The notes below the pieces were generated by a model, which worked only from the letters and a program-made list of their open reading frames with translations, ran no database searches and was not told where the DNA came from. From positions 8,713,797 through 8,777,796 of the forward strand of contig NC_067204.1 of NCBI RefSeq assembly GCF_026262505.1: a stretch of 64,000 bases of DNA, given 5' to 3'. Positions 48,350 to 59,464 of this stretch are shown here, piece by piece. The position numbers were made by a program, and so were the translations under genes. This DNA comes from Trichomonas vaginalis G3. Its lineage: Eukaryota; Parabasalia; Trichomonadida; Trichomonadidae. The number at the start of each line of letters is the position of its first letter. Position 1 is the first letter of the stretch.

Positions 48350-48860
48350 TATCATTTTATCATTTATAAATTTCATATTTGTTTTCTGTTCTTTAAACTC
48401 AAATATACAAGATAAAAATATAAGTACTTTCTATCCAGTTAATTGTTTAATATATAATATAAGAAATTATTTATAAATAATTCATATTTATTTTATTGGA
48501 TTTTACTAAATGAGAAAAGCATTTGATAAACTCATGGGAAATATCCTAAATTTGATAACAAATGCTGGTTTAAATGATATCAAGGAAATTATGCATTTGA
48601 GATTAATAATAAAAATTCCTGAATAATAATATTATAGATTAGATGTCAATACATCAAATTTAACATATAAGTTCTATTGTCGATTTTGCACATAAATTTA
48701 TACTTGCAAAACCTAGAGGAGTTTAAATCTCTATTATCTTATTTAAGTATATTCATTTCAGATGCTGAAAGAATTACTGATACTCAACTATGAAAGCTAT
48801 ACCACATCATAGTATTCATTTGGAGAAAACCAAGTGATTTTTAGAGCCATATTAATGGAA
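48350..48860. other. Intergenic, nothing recognised
   Basis: AT-rich DNA between convergent genes. No supported gene or repeat. Confidence 0.5.
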
Positions 48861-48863
48861 AAA

Positions 48864-50207
48864 TCAACTTGTAAGCTGCTTGAAAATTTTTGTTGATAAA
48901 TCAGCAATATATTCATCATCAGATTCAGCAAGCTCATTAAAAATGTGTTCAGTATTTAAAATATTGAAACATTCGCAGAGAAATTCTCTTGCCGTATCAT
49001 TTTGCATACAATTAATCCATACTTGGAGTGCAGTGAGAATCTCTCCAATAAAAGTATTATCATCAGTTGTTTCAATCCATTCCAAAATTAGAGGAATTAT
49101 AACATCAGGATGCATCTTATTTAATTGACTCTTAGAGACATTCATAATTATTGAATTAATCACTTTAATACACCAATATGAATAAATCTGAGTTCTATCT
49201 AACAACAAAGAAATCATATGATCAAAACATGTTAAATCATTTTCAATTGTTTCAACTACAAAAATATTTATAAAACTTGGAAATCTTTCGATATATTCAT
49301 TCAGATAATTAAGCATTTGGCAGGTTGATTCATCTGGAGGGAATAAACCATCGAAGATTGATTTGATTGGAGCAAAATTAGATTCACATAGAAATTCATG
49401 TGGTATATAAATAAGAATTGCTCTTAATCCTTTGTATCCGACTTTCTTAACTAATAAAAATGGATGAAAGACAAATTTTGTTAAAAATAAATCATTCCAA
49501 TCATGCTTAACACAGTGTTCTCTAAAAGGTTCTATGTTATGCTTTATTCCCTTTATAATAGCTAATCCTGAATATATTATTGCATCTTTTTGGCCTGATT
49601 CGATATATAGTTCTAAAGATTCAATAATTTTAGCGTATTGAAAGTTATCTAGCTTCTGGAAATAATCTAATTCTTTTAGTGTGAATAATGCATAATATGG
49701 TGTTAATGAATAATTCTCAGGTTCTCGAATAAAATAATCATAAAATAGAAGACAAAGCTCTTGAAAACCTTTCATGTTATTCAATATTAAAATCATGAGA
49801 TTCATAGTTATTTCATTGCATGATGATTCAAAGAGCTTCAAATAATTTGACAACATCTCATTTTGAAAAATTAAAGATGAATATTGAGTATTATAAGTTG
49901 TGATTGCACTTAGAAGCTTCAGTGAGTCAAGTACGATATCCTTATTTTCAGAAAATAAAAAGCTCATAAAATCTTCTAAAATTTTGGTATGGTCAATGCA
50001 TTTTAGCAACTGAAGATCATTACGTGAATTGTTGATGAGTATTTCAACGAGTTGATGAAGTGATTGACCAAAAATTTCTTCGTTATTTGAGTTTTCTTGA
50101 ATAAAATTAACAAGATTAATTACTTCTTCGGTTTGTTTAGGTACTTCTTTGATATCGTCATTGGAAATGTTTGAGTTTTCGTCAAAATCCTTTTGAATTT
50201 CATTCAT
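48864..50207 (-). CDS. Armadillo-like helical protein
   Basis: The 447 residues start with an acidic segment (MNEIQKDFDENSNISNDDIK) and continue as helical repeats (SLHQLVEILINNSRNDLQLL, DIVLDSLKLLSAITTYNTQY, HPFLLVKKVGYKGLRAILIY, NTFIGEILTALQVWINC). This is a common T. vaginalis type, usually annotated hypothetical. It probably binds proteins; no enzyme motif, signal or membrane segment is seen. Whole frame. The ATG at 50207 is followed after one base by another out-of-frame ATG. Confidence 0.75.
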   Translation of the reverse strand: MNEIQKDFDENSNISNDDIKEVPKQTEEVINLVNFIQENSNNEEIFGQSLHQLVEILINNSRNDLQLLKCIDHTKILEDFMSFLFSENKDIVLDSLKLLSAITTYNTQYSSLIFQNEMLSNYLKLFESSCNEITMNLMILILNNMKGFQELCLLFYDYFIREPENYSLTPYYALFTLKELDYFQKLDNFQYAKIIESLELYIESGQKDAIIYSGLAIIKGIKHNIEPFREHCVKHDWNDLFLTKFVFHPFLLVKKVGYKGLRAILIYIPHEFLCESNFAPIKSIFDGLFPPDESTCQMLNYLNEYIERFPSFINIFVVETIENDLTCFDHMISLLLDRTQIYSYWCIKVINSIIMNVSKSQLNKMHPDVIIPLILEWIETTDDNTFIGEILTALQVWINCMQNDTAREFLCECFNILNTEHIFNELAESDDEYIADLSTKIFKQLTS

Positions 50208-51119
50208 ACAATAAATTTTAGGGGCGAGTATTTATTCCCCCTGCAATCAAATTAAAAAAGTGAATCAAAAATTTTGGGACAGTATTTCTCAAATTATTTC
50301 AGTGAAATATGTTTCTCAATGATTACAAGTATATATATTGTGATTTGATTTTCGATAATAAATCTGAATCAAATGTATATTAAACTCGCACATTTAGTCT
50401 TCTTATCATAATAATGTTATTAGTTAGTGACTATGGCTACAAAACAAGCAAAATTAGATATGTATCTCATAATCAAACGGAAGTTAAGCTAAGATATTTG
50501 AGATTTTATCACCTGGTAGTATGCATGATACTATACCAGAATGACTAGTCAATCTGTTGTTTTAATATCGTTTTAAATTTTTTATGCCAAAATAGTACTC
50601 TGGCTATCATTGGTAATACGTAAGGTTGCTACTGTTGTAATATTTCGAAAAAATAAAGGTATCAACTTTAATGCAAGATATGATGAGTTGAACATCGAAT
50701 AATTGGGTTTTTGTAATACTAATCTTCTTTAGTCCCTAGTATATCATTGTTTCATACTAATAACGTGGATCAATTCCGTTTCAATGATCAGATAAAGCAG
50801 AAACAATCTCCTCAGGTGCCACTTTTTTGGTCTAAAAAATGAGTTCCCCCCTTTTGTCTGGAAATAAGAGCCATTGTTAATATAAACAAAAATAAGGCGA
50901 ACCGCTATTGAACCTTTGCAAATATGATTTCAAAATTACAGTATTGTTAATATAGACTCAAAGTTAGAGAAAATGTGAAAAAGTTATCAATGTAATAGAA
51001 TGAAAATCTTTTATTATAAAATGATATTATAATCCGAACTTCATGGTTGTTCGATATTAGTAATATTTATCATAAAGCATGCACTACTGGATTATTCATA
51101 TAAAATCTATTTTTATTTG
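50208..51119. other. Intergenic, nothing recognised
   Basis: About 900 AT-rich bases between divergent genes. No supported gene, and only short homopolymer runs (for example TTCCCCCCTTTT near 50845). Confidence 0.5.
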
Positions 51120-51848
51120 ATGGCGTACAGACCTCCGATTCTGGATGCCTTCAATGCCCCTTTGACAATCATAATTATCATCATACTTTGCATAATATAT
51201 TACTATTTAAACAGCCGAAATGTTCCAATCGAAAACGTAGCAAGTAATTCACAATTAATTTTAGATCGAAAACAATATTGGAGAACAGTAACTGCTAGCT
51301 TTTCTCATTATTCTTTTCTTCACCTAGTAATGAATATTGGAAGCTTTTATACAATAGGAGGAATAGAAAAATATTTAAAAATTTCACAATACTTTAAATA
51401 TATTGTAATTCTTACAATTCTTCCTCCAATAATCGACTCATTAATAAGAAAACACTTCGATATCAATCCAGAAATAAATGGAGTTGGATTTTCATGTGTT
51501 TTATTTGGATTTGAAACAATCATCGCTAGTTACTCGTCACAGATAAATGTATTCGGTTATCAGATTCCAATTTCATTCATGCCGATTTTCAGTTGCATTG
51601 TAATTTCTATTTTAGTTCCAAACGCCAGTTTCATTGGGCATATATCTGGCATAATAATTGGATATTTAATCACATGGCACGTTTTTGATTGGATTACAAC
51701 TCAATTTTTCTGGAATATTTTACCATGGATTGTTATTTTGATGCTTCTTAATTATAAACGTAGCTTTCCAGATAGATTTAAGTTCTTTTCAATGTCTAAA
51801 ACTCCTCCAACTACAACCCAAAATGGAAATCTTGTCCAAACTCCATAA
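51120..51848 (+). CDS. Rhomboid intramembrane serine protease
   Basis: The 242-residue protein has about six hydrophobic segments and the rhomboid signature set: W54-R55 in YWRTVTASFSH, the HLVMN motif at 68-72, catalytic S125 in GVGFSCVLFG (variant of GxSG) and H174 in FIGHISGIIIGY. It would cut membrane proteins within the bilayer, in the secretory pathway or plasma membrane. T. vaginalis rhomboids are known, and some cleave surface proteins tied to adherence. The ATG at 51120 is used. The Ser/Thr/Pro-rich C-terminal tail is cytosolic. The Gly after the Ser is replaced by Cys, so activity is likely but not sure. Confidence 0.87.
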   Translation: MAYRPPILDAFNAPLTIIIIIILCIIYYYLNSRNVPIENVASNSQLILDRKQYWRTVTASFSHYSFLHLVMNIGSFYTIGGIEKYLKISQYFKYIVILTILPPIIDSLIRKHFDINPEINGVGFSCVLFGFETIIASYSSQINVFGYQIPISFMPIFSCIVISILVPNASFIGHISGIIIGYLITWHVFDWITTQFFWNILPWIVILMLLNYKRSFPDRFKFFSMSKTPPTTTQNGNLVQTP

Positions 51849-52254
51849 ACTAGTACACTGCAACTTACTTCCTATTAGAATTACTACACAATTGATTTCA
51901 TTGGTTTAATTTTTTAATTTAAATTTAAATGGCAAAATAATTAAGGTAAATCAGTTCACATTGATAACAATTGGTCATAAGTTTGCTTTTATGTATTAAA
52001 TTATTGTACTTTTTTCTGTTTTATTACTAAAAATGTTTTATTATACATTACGTTAGTTATATTTTTCTCTGTTCATATATATATTAATCCGTTGATAATT
52101 GAAAGCGTTAAATCGTCAAGGAAAAAATCATTCAAAATGGCAAGATAAAAAATTTAAGTGGTTACATTAATATTTATTAATCTATTCTTAACATTTCATT
52201 ACCTAAAAGTAAAGTAACTATCTATTTTATGAATGATTATGAAGAATGAACAAA
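51849..52254. other. Intergenic, nothing recognised
   Basis: AT-rich DNA between convergent genes; no feature seen apart from short AT palindromes. Confidence 0.5.
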
Positions 52255-52725
52255 TTATAAGAAGCATAATTCCATGAAAGCTTCGTCTTGTGGGAATTCA
52301 ATGCCCTTTAATAAATCTGGGAAACTTATACTATGATGATCGTCTTTTGGCTGAATTTGTTCTTCTGCCTGATTTTCATTTTCTTTCTTTGCCATTTCAC
52401 CTTCAACACGGAATTTTATGAATCTGTGCCATCTGTTTTTGATGTTATTGATGTTTCTTCCTTCAAAGAAATTGGAAATTTGTGTCCAATGAGATCCAAT
52501 TTCAGATTGAAGCTTAATCAACAATTGATCTTCTTCTGCGGTCCAAGGTTCTTGTTTATTTGCCTCTTTTAAGTAGATATTGTACCTATCTTTACATTGT
52601 CTTGCTGTGAAATTTGTCATTTTCTCTGCTACCTTCTTCCAGTTATGTGTACCAATAGACTTGATAATAGAAAGAAGTTTCTCATCATTCTTCTTGGTGA
52701 ATGTCTTGCGAAGGCTCTGGCTCAT
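52255..52725 (-). CDS. R2R3 Myb-like DNA-binding protein
   Basis: Two Myb repeats fill residues about 7-105: FTKKNDEKLLSIIKSIGTHN-WKKVAEKM with TARQCKDRYNIYL, then PWTAEEDQLLIKLQSEIGSH-W with NNIKNRWHRFIK. The C-terminal 50 residues are acidic and may activate transcription. Small R2R3 Mybs regulate promoters in T. vaginalis, including one that recognises an initiator-related element. First-repeat Trp positions are partly replaced by Phe/Asn. An initiator GTTCATTTTC lies 10 bases before the ATG. Confidence 0.9.
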   Translation of the reverse strand: MSQSLRKTFTKKNDEKLLSIIKSIGTHNWKKVAEKMTNFTARQCKDRYNIYLKEANKQEPWTAEEDQLLIKLQSEIGSHWTQISNFFEGRNINNIKNRWHRFIKFRVEGEMAKKENENQAEEQIQPKDDHHSISFPDLLKGIEFPQDEAFMELCFL

Positions 52726-52731
52726 TCAGAA

Positions 52732-52738
52732 AATGAAC
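52732..52738 (-). promoter_or_regulatory. Initiator of the Myb gene
   Basis: TTCATTTTC on the minus strand gives a 5' UTR of only about 9 bases, normal for T. vaginalis. Confidence 0.7.
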
Positions 52739-52739
52739 A

Positions 52740-53325
52740 AATATTAAGGGTGCACACGAGAGGATCATGTAAACTTCAGAATTTAGAACCTTATTTTTAG
52801 GCATTATCTTGGCTATCTATTTAGGCTCGAAAAGCAAAAAATATCAAAAAATACAACTTGACTCCATTATGACCCTTTCATGGAGGTAGTTTTTATCCGC
52901 TAGTATTTTCCCTTTGAATCTCTTTACAATTCGAAATCAAATTCAAATCTCAGTAGAAGAAAGGAAGAATCGACTTACTACGGTTGTAATACGAATAAAT
53001 ACATATATTTAATTATTTTTATTTACATAATAATTGTTTGAAGCTCATATTCCATCAAATTTTTAAATAAAAACATTAAAATGTTGAAAATGTTCATATA
53101 TTTTAATAGGGTTTTGGCACTTTATTGAGGAATTACTACATACATAGTCGAACTGAACTTGATATTTTGAAATTTAAATTATTTATCAAAATTAAAATTT
53201 AACTTGAAATTTATAATTATTTAGTCATATTTTGCATAATTCTAAGTAGATTTTGTAAAAAATCAAGAAAGAAAAATTTTAACGTGCTTTATTTTTTCTT
53301 TTTTATAATAATACAAGGTCAGGTG
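52740..53325. other. Intergenic flank of Maverick 2
   Basis: No gene. TTAAGGGTGCACACG at 52745-52759 resembles the left end of a TTAA transposon without a partner. The six bases before the Maverick terminal repeat are CAGGTG (53320-53325), the left half of its probable target duplication. Confidence 0.5.
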
Positions 53326-53372
53326 AGTGGGGCTTCCAGGCGCGTTGCGCCCTCTAGCCCCGAAGATGTTTA
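53326..53372 (+). repeat. Left terminal repeat of Maverick 2
   Basis: AGTGGGGCTTCCAGGCGCGT and the following GCGCCCTCTAGCCC match 4361-4413 almost exactly. Unlike in Maverick 1, the outer flank is CAGGTG and not the AT-rich inverted extension. Confidence 0.88.
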
Positions 53373-53402
53373 GTATAAATGAAGTTTTTATTCGGAAAAT
53401 TG

Positions 53403-54301
53403 TTAGTCTTCTGGTGTGAATTCGGAGGACTCTTCTTGGATAGAGTCTTGTATTTCCTCCTCCTCTTCTTCCTCCTCCATTGCTTCTGGGAAGAAGCCTT
53501 CTTCTGGGTCGAAAACATTATATAATGTGTAATTGAATGACACATTATATCTTTCTTTGAGTTCGCTCCTGACAAAGAACTTAGTTCCAGGAATACAGAA
53601 GACTTCTGTGCGTTGGAAAAGCTGATGTCCTGGAACGAATTTGGCAATTAGAGACTTCTTTTTTCCGAATTGTTCAGGAGTTTTCATGACGACAGTAACA
53701 ACATCTCCATCTGCGAGGTCTTGTTGTTGTTCGGAAAGGTAAAGAGCAATGATATGAATGGTTGCTGCGTTGAATTCGAGAAAGTCGAATTCAAATTGTG
53801 TTGTCGTATAACATTCAAACCATTTTGTACAGTTGTCTCCGAACTCGTCAACGTATTCATCTTCGTCATATCCGTAACTAAAGACTTGGAATTCGGCAAT
53901 TCTCTTGTCGAATGACCGTTGGATGTAACGAGGAAGATTTTGACGAACTTGGTATAAAGTTCTCAACATTATAAGCTTAATAAATGTTGGAAAATACTGA
54001 ACTAAGACATCGCTAAGCTCAATTGGACTTGGAATTGTCTTAGTAAGTTCAATTGAACTAGTAATTGCTTTGTTCAGAACTTCACAGAACTGAGTATTGT
54101 ATGTAGCGTCTGGTTGTGTGTTTTCTTCGGCGTCTTTGAGATATTTAGAGCAAATTTGTTGAAGAATTTCTCTTAATTCGCTGTTAGACTTTTTGGTGGT
54201 TATTCTAACCGCTGTGCCAGTTCTTGGAGGTTGTGGGCTTTGGCTTTGGTTAGCGGTTGAGAATTGTTAATGTTTGAATTGTGGTTAACAGCGTTGGCTT
54301 C
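53403..54301 (-). pseudogene. Terminal Maverick gene, unassigned
   Basis: It starts at 54301 (MEANAVNHNSNINNSQPLTK) behind a CATTTTTATCTA leader and ends near 53403. The main part (RTLYQVRQNLPRYIQRSFDK, FNYTLYNVFDPEEGFFPEAM) is mixed alpha/beta with a very acidic Glu-rich C-terminus. A fragment stands at the end of Maverick 1 (4438). No family is recognised. About one or two breaks. Confidence 0.55.
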
Positions 54302-54343
54302 CATTAGATAAAAATGAACTGACCAAAAAAGACAGATATTTAA

Positions 54344-54437
54344 ATATTTGAGATGAACCGTTTTCGTCAACGGTAACACCCTCTATTTTTATTTTATTTA
54401 ATAGTTACCGTTGGAAAAACGGTTTATCTCAAATATT
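54344..54437. repeat. 34-bp imperfect inverted repeat
   Basis: ATATTTGAGATGAACCGTTT and CAACGGTAAC (54344-54377) are mirrored by GTTACCGTTG and AAACGGTTTATCTCAAATAT (54404-54437). CAACGGTAAAA recurs near 54483. The palindrome separates the terminal gene from the coiled-coil gene, possibly a replication or regulatory site. Confidence 0.75.
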
Positions 54438-54772
54438 GAATGAACTATAAACGTTTTTTGTTTTCTATATATACTTTTTTGTCCAACGGTAAAACTTTTT
54501 ACACAACGGTTTTTGAGAGTCGTCGCCGTTGACTTTTTTGTAGAGCACTCAAAATAGTATAACTTTGTCCGGACAAGTAAGGGTCTATCGTCGCTACAGG
54601 AAAGTTACAGGCGTTCCAAGGAAGTATACTTTGAGAAGCCTTTTCTCCTTATAGAATGAGATAAGACGGTTATTTTACAAAACTGACAACACTTTGACCG
54701 AGTAGTTTTTTGTGCTGAACAAAAAGTGTCATATAAACATCTGTCAAAAACCGCTTTTTAACTTCACTTAAA

Positions 54773-57700
54773 ATGCCACGTAAGCTACGTAAGAATATAC
54801 GTAAGAGGAAGGGAGCATTGAAACATCCAATAGTAAAACTGACACCACAACAACAGTTGCAACAACAAATTATGAATGACCCCACTATGTTGCAACAAAT
54901 GTCAAGCAACCCTATGCTTTAAACCGAGTTATTGGTGCACAGAGTGGAGGTTTAAGAGCGGCACTTTTAGCGAAAATGGCAGGCTATGGTGGAGCTGCAG
55001 ACGGAACAGCTCATAACCCTCAAAGTCAAATGAATTTGAGTTCACTCAAAAATCAAATAACAGATGTCAAAAAGTCAAACATAGACATACAGAAACAAAT
55101 AAGTGAAAACGAAAAGAAACTAGAATATGACAGACAGACAAAAGAAACTAATGAGTTAAACGTAGAAAAAAGAAGAAAGAAGAACAACTGAAAGAACTAA
55201 GTACAGAGGAATATGCGAAAAAAGTGTCAAAAAGCAGCAGAAGTAGCAAAAATGGAACAAGATGTTATAAATATGAAAAAACATACTACTCAATATAAAG
55301 TACTGAAAGATGAAGAGATAAAACAAAAAGCCATGAAGACATATATGGATAGCGATGAGTATAAAAGAAGTTGAAGCAAATGTAAAGGCAGAAAAACTTT
55401 TACAGTTGCAAAACCAAACCGTACAGTATGAAAACTTAGCACAAGAAAGTAAAAATAACGACGCAGCCATGCAAAAGGCAATGAAAAGCGCAGAATATAT
55501 AAAAGCTAATAATGACTGGTTAGATGCCCAAGCCAACGCTAAAGCAGCCCAACTTATAGGGTCAATAAGGACAAAAATACAAGCGGATGAAGACAGTTCA
55601 AATGAAGCTTTAATGAATGCTGGCTTTAAGAATGCCTTCGAAGCTCTTCATAGTAAGGTGAAACTAGTGAACGACTTCTCATCTGGAAAGAAACTGAAGT
55701 CTGAAGGTTTCGACAAAGAGTTAAGAGAAGTAGCACAAAATATGACGAAAATAACAGATGCAGCAACGAGACAGGCAGTTCAAAGTGCCTATGACGCCGT
55801 TAGAGCAACTGTTGTGGAAAGTCAAGAAAAGAGTTACAACAGACCAAAACAGACCTAGTAAATGCTTTCTTAAGAACGAAAAGTCAGGTAGGACATTATG
55901 CTGCAGATGGAACATATGTGCCAGCTGGTGGAACTTATATACCACCAAACCCTCCAAGAGAAGCACCTGCACCAGGACTACCTAAAACATTTACATCGTC
56001 ACATGGACACAGACACAGGCATGCACCAAAACCAACACAACAACCAACAGTTCAAAATCCAGCACCACAACAACAACCAAAACCAACAGTTCAAAACCCT
56101 GCACAACAACCAACAGTTCAAAACCCTGCACAACAACAACCACAAACAGAGCAAGGACATAAAAGAAGTAGAGAAAAAGGAAACCAAGAATTCTTAAAAA
56201 TGCTTAAGGAAGATTATGGTTACCCAGATACTCTTGACTTTAGTGACAGATATAAAGAAGCTATTAGAAAGTTCAAGGAAGGAAATACTGACCCAAACCT
56301 ATTTAGCTTTATGGTTCAGCATCAAATCGGATATAATCTCAAACCTGGAAAATACAAGCTCGCTAAGGGATATGATTTAATAGCATATCATCCAAATGAC
56401 ATGAATGAATTTACTCCGAGATATTTGATGTCAGAGCTAAATGATAATTCAACTCTCTTCATGAAACGCGTAAAAAATAGAGACGGAACGAAAGAAGAAA
56501 GGTTTATGAGTCCGGATGACTTAGATAGGGAACTTGTTAAAAACGGTCTCGGAATATATGAAATGCCACCAGATGAGGTACAAGAAACTCCACAGGAAGA
56601 AGTTCAGATACAACCAGACATGGAAGAAATAGTTCAGCAACAACAGCTAGAAGAGCCTGAAGGAAACGAACAAGTCCCTCCTTTGGAAACTAACTTCACA
56701 GAACTAGATGAAGATTTGGAACAGCCGAAAAATCTTGACCCTCAACAAGAGTATGAGGTGAATATGGAATCTTTCCAAGAGTCTAAGAAAAATTCGGCTG
56801 ACATAGTAGAAGAATATCGAAAAATGTTCACCGACATACAAAAGACTCCAACATCAGATGAAAATATTCAGCAAAGAATGGAAGTACTGAAAGAAAATGT
56901 ACGCAAATACAATAATCCTTTTTACTTACGACCATATAACGTTCAATCTTTGGCTGAACTCGGTGAAAATAAAAGGTTAAATTTCAACAAAACATATAGA
57001 AATGAAACATTGTTTAAAGTTCATTCAGAACCTAACCAATATGGAAACAAACCTACTTTTGTTTCTGCAGACTATGGAACTACAATGAATGGGGTCATAA
57101 AGCTAATCCGGATAGGTGGTTCATAAACTTACAACCTCAATTCCAAGAAGTTGTAGACGCAATGGAAGTGAATGGTGAACCAGATATAACGGGTATTTTC
57201 AGCGCGGCTTTAATGCCATTGAAAGATATGAAAGATGCAGATATTTTGGACCAGTATGAAATGAACATGGCTGAGGGAAATATAACACCTGACGTTCTAG
57301 AACATTTATCTCAAAGAACTACACAGAACCATAGAGATGGTATATTTGGTGAAGAGTTTAGAAAGAAAGTTAGGGAGAGAGAAGGAAGAGAACCTATTGT
57401 ACATGACCTTGCAAACGAAAGTTTGCAAAATGTCATAAAAACTTACTTTGCAGACAATGAAATGAGAAGGGATGAATATTTAAGAAAACTCAAATGGACA
57501 GTACAAATGAAATGTTAGTATTGAAAAACATGTTCCTTGACAAAATAAAACCAACTACAGAAATAAATGACGCAAGACTGAAACGTTGGGTAAAAGCTTT
57601 CCCATTCACAAAAGATATTATTGGTAACATGGAAAGAAAAGAATGGCTACAAAAACATATATTTGGAAACGAGCTTATTCCATATGGACAAGCTCTGTTG

Positions 57701-58050
57701 AAGAGCTTGAACCGGAAACTCAGGAAAGAGTCATGCAAACAATAAGCGAAGACTCAAATACAAACTATGACAAAATCTTTCTAGGATATAGGTTACCTGA
57801 GATGGGCGACCAGAGCCCAAAGGCAAAAAGGACATGGGAAATTTACAACATACTAGGTGAACATGAGGCAAAGATGCAACGACTTGAAGCAGAGGGCAAG
57901 TTACCAAAAGCGACACAAAGAAGAAGAGAAGAGTAGAACAAAGTGAAAGTAGTGAAGAAGTAACTTCATCTAGTGAAAGTAGTGGCAATGAAGGAAAAAG
58001 AAGAGTTAAAAACTCAGTCAGGAAGAAAGTAAAAGCTTGGTCCGAGTGGG
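54773..58050 (+). pseudogene. Long coiled-coil/low-complexity gene region (copy 2)
   Basis: It matches 26923-30283 of Maverick 1 closely over its whole length, starting MPRKLRKNIRKRKGALKHPI. The PTVQN tandem repeat is present with fewer, rearranged units, which fits slippage. The upstream 230 bp are also shared (TATAACTTTGTCCGGACAAG). More broken than copy 1, about five or more breaks. Confidence 0.7.
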
Positions 58051-58100
58051 TTCTATTATGATATATAAATCCAACTATTCTATATTTTTACCCATATGAA

Positions 58101-58611
58101 ATGTACGCCGCTCAGAATATAACGCCAACAGTTTTGGATGCCATGAACGGAAATGTTTCCGAATGGTATAACGAATGCGACAATGCATTAGAAGGTCAGA
58201 AATAGTTCCTGGAATTACGAATATACAACTGCTGTTTCTTATGGAAACGTAGGTGAGTTTGGAGAAGGTTCTTCAACAACAGTAGATATTGCTTGCGACG
58301 GGTTTCATATTATTTCTATTGACAACTCATTCTTATACGTGGAACAAGACATTGAAATAAAACTTCTGCAAGTTGTCTGACAAGAAAGGTTGCAATGGAA
58401 TTTTCTATGTCGGATACCAATATGCTCCAGAAGTTTTCATGGGATATAAGATATATTCTAACTCTGACTTAGTTCAAACAGTAACATGGGCAAACTATGA
58501 ATGGTTTGCTTTGAGAAACTCAGTACAACCACAAGCTAGAGAACAAACAGACCAGTATGCAACTATTGAGAAAATAAGAAGACTTGACCCTAACGTTCCA
58601 GGAGTTTATGT
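58101..58611 (+). pseudogene. Capsid gene start of Maverick 2, cut by Maverick 3
   Basis: It begins MYAAQNITPTVLDAMNGNVS behind CTATATTTTTACCCATATGA, as at 26890. It runs to GVYV, where the Maverick 3 end begins. The rest is outside the window. About two breaks before the insertion. Confidence 0.8.
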
Positions 58612-58680
58612 AGTTAGTATCTCTAAGTTGCGTACTGTGGCACTGCGCGCCTCCGTACACCACTTAGCGGTTTTGACACT
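58612..58680 (+). repeat. Left terminal repeat region of Maverick 3
   Basis: AGTTAGTATCTCTAAGTTGC leads into GTACTGTGGCACTGCGCGCC and CCGTACACCAC, which can fold on itself. The partner end would be outside the window, so the true length is not known. TTATGT is the candidate 6-bp target duplication. Confidence 0.65.
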
Positions 58681-58878
58681 TTACGAAACCGGTAACGTAT
58701 ATTTTACAACTCAACCATAACACCAACTTAACCTTAAATATTACAAAACCGTCTGACACATAAACGACTTCACTAATGACTTCACTAACGACTTCACTAA
58801 CAAATTCACTACCGTCCTCACTAAATAAAAAATAACCTTATTTTTATTTTTTTTAATTTTTTATTTCATTACAAAGAC

Positions 58879-59313
58879 ATGTCTGACTACATTTACTATG
58901 ACTCTTTCCCAGAACGTTTCCGTGAACTATTCAAAACTCAAGTAAAACTGAGAAACATGCATTTTAACAAAGACAGACCCATTGACGATGAAAGAAACCC
59001 TGAATATATTATAATACCTTATGATGCTAAATTTATTGCATACATTCCTTATGGACGTAGAGGAACGAAAACTATTTCAACAATGACGAAAAATTATTTC
59101 TGGAGCGATGAAGAAAATTGCCCTATCTACATAAATGCATACTTAAATAAAGCTACATATTGTACAAAAGAAGGTTGGACTGGATTTGAGCTCTACATAT
59201 ACGACGACGATGGAAACAGACGTTGTGTATACCCATACGATAATATGTACCATTGTTTTCATCAAGCATTAAACGAATACATAGTCAGTAAGGGTCTCAT
59301 TCCTGTTGAGTAG
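58879..59313 (+). CDS. Unassigned 144-residue Maverick 3 protein
   Basis: It looks whole: MSDYIYYDSFPERFRELFKT, then YIIIPYDAKFIAYIPYGRRG, WTGFELYIYDDDGNRRCVYP. It is aromatic-rich and beta-like. Like the gene at 53403 in Maverick 2 it is the first gene next to the terminal repeat. No family is recognised. Confidence 0.55.
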   Translation: MSDYIYYDSFPERFRELFKTQVKLRNMHFNKDRPIDDERNPEYIIIPYDAKFIAYIPYGRRGTKTISTMTKNYFWSDEENCPIYINAYLNKATYCTKEGWTGFELYIYDDDGNRRCVYPYDNMYHCFHQALNEYIVSKGLIPVE

Positions 59314-59394
59314 ATATGCTTTATTTTTGTTCCCACATTTATATAAAATAATAATATCACCACCCTCACACGTATGAAAACATAGCACAAAATA

Positions 59395-59460
59395 AATTTA
59401 GGTGAAGTGGTGAAATCTCACCTCTTTTTTCCACCCGGTTTTTCACCCTGTTGAATTCAT
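59395..59460 (+). repeat. Diverged palindromic 3' block
   Basis: GTGGTGAAATCTCACCTC, then CCACCCGG and TTTTTCACCC, copy the plan of the Maverick 1 cassettes (palindrome core followed by short direct repeats) about 85 bp after a stop codon. The core reads AATC rather than GATC. Confidence 0.45.
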
Positions 59461-59464
59461 TGCT

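Larger units (their letters stand above)
53326..58611. mobile_element. Maverick/Polinton 2, left part
   Basis: This fossil element begins with the same AGTGGGGC terminal repeat as Maverick 1 and shares its subterminal DNA, coiled-coil gene region and capsid start, in the opposite orientation. Its remaining part is beyond or behind Maverick 3, which interrupts it at 58611. About ten breaks in the visible part. Its close likeness to Maverick 1 suggests that both stem from the same recent expansion. Confidence 0.85.

Noticed and set aside
39379-52759. Single large TTAA transposon between the lone ends at 39379 and 52745
   Set aside because: The ends face the wrong way for one element and the interval holds ordinary host genes.
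53403-53969. Maverick cysteine protease
   Set aside because: Considered because a protease is expected in the family, but no His/Cys catalytic pattern is visible here or elsewhere in the window.
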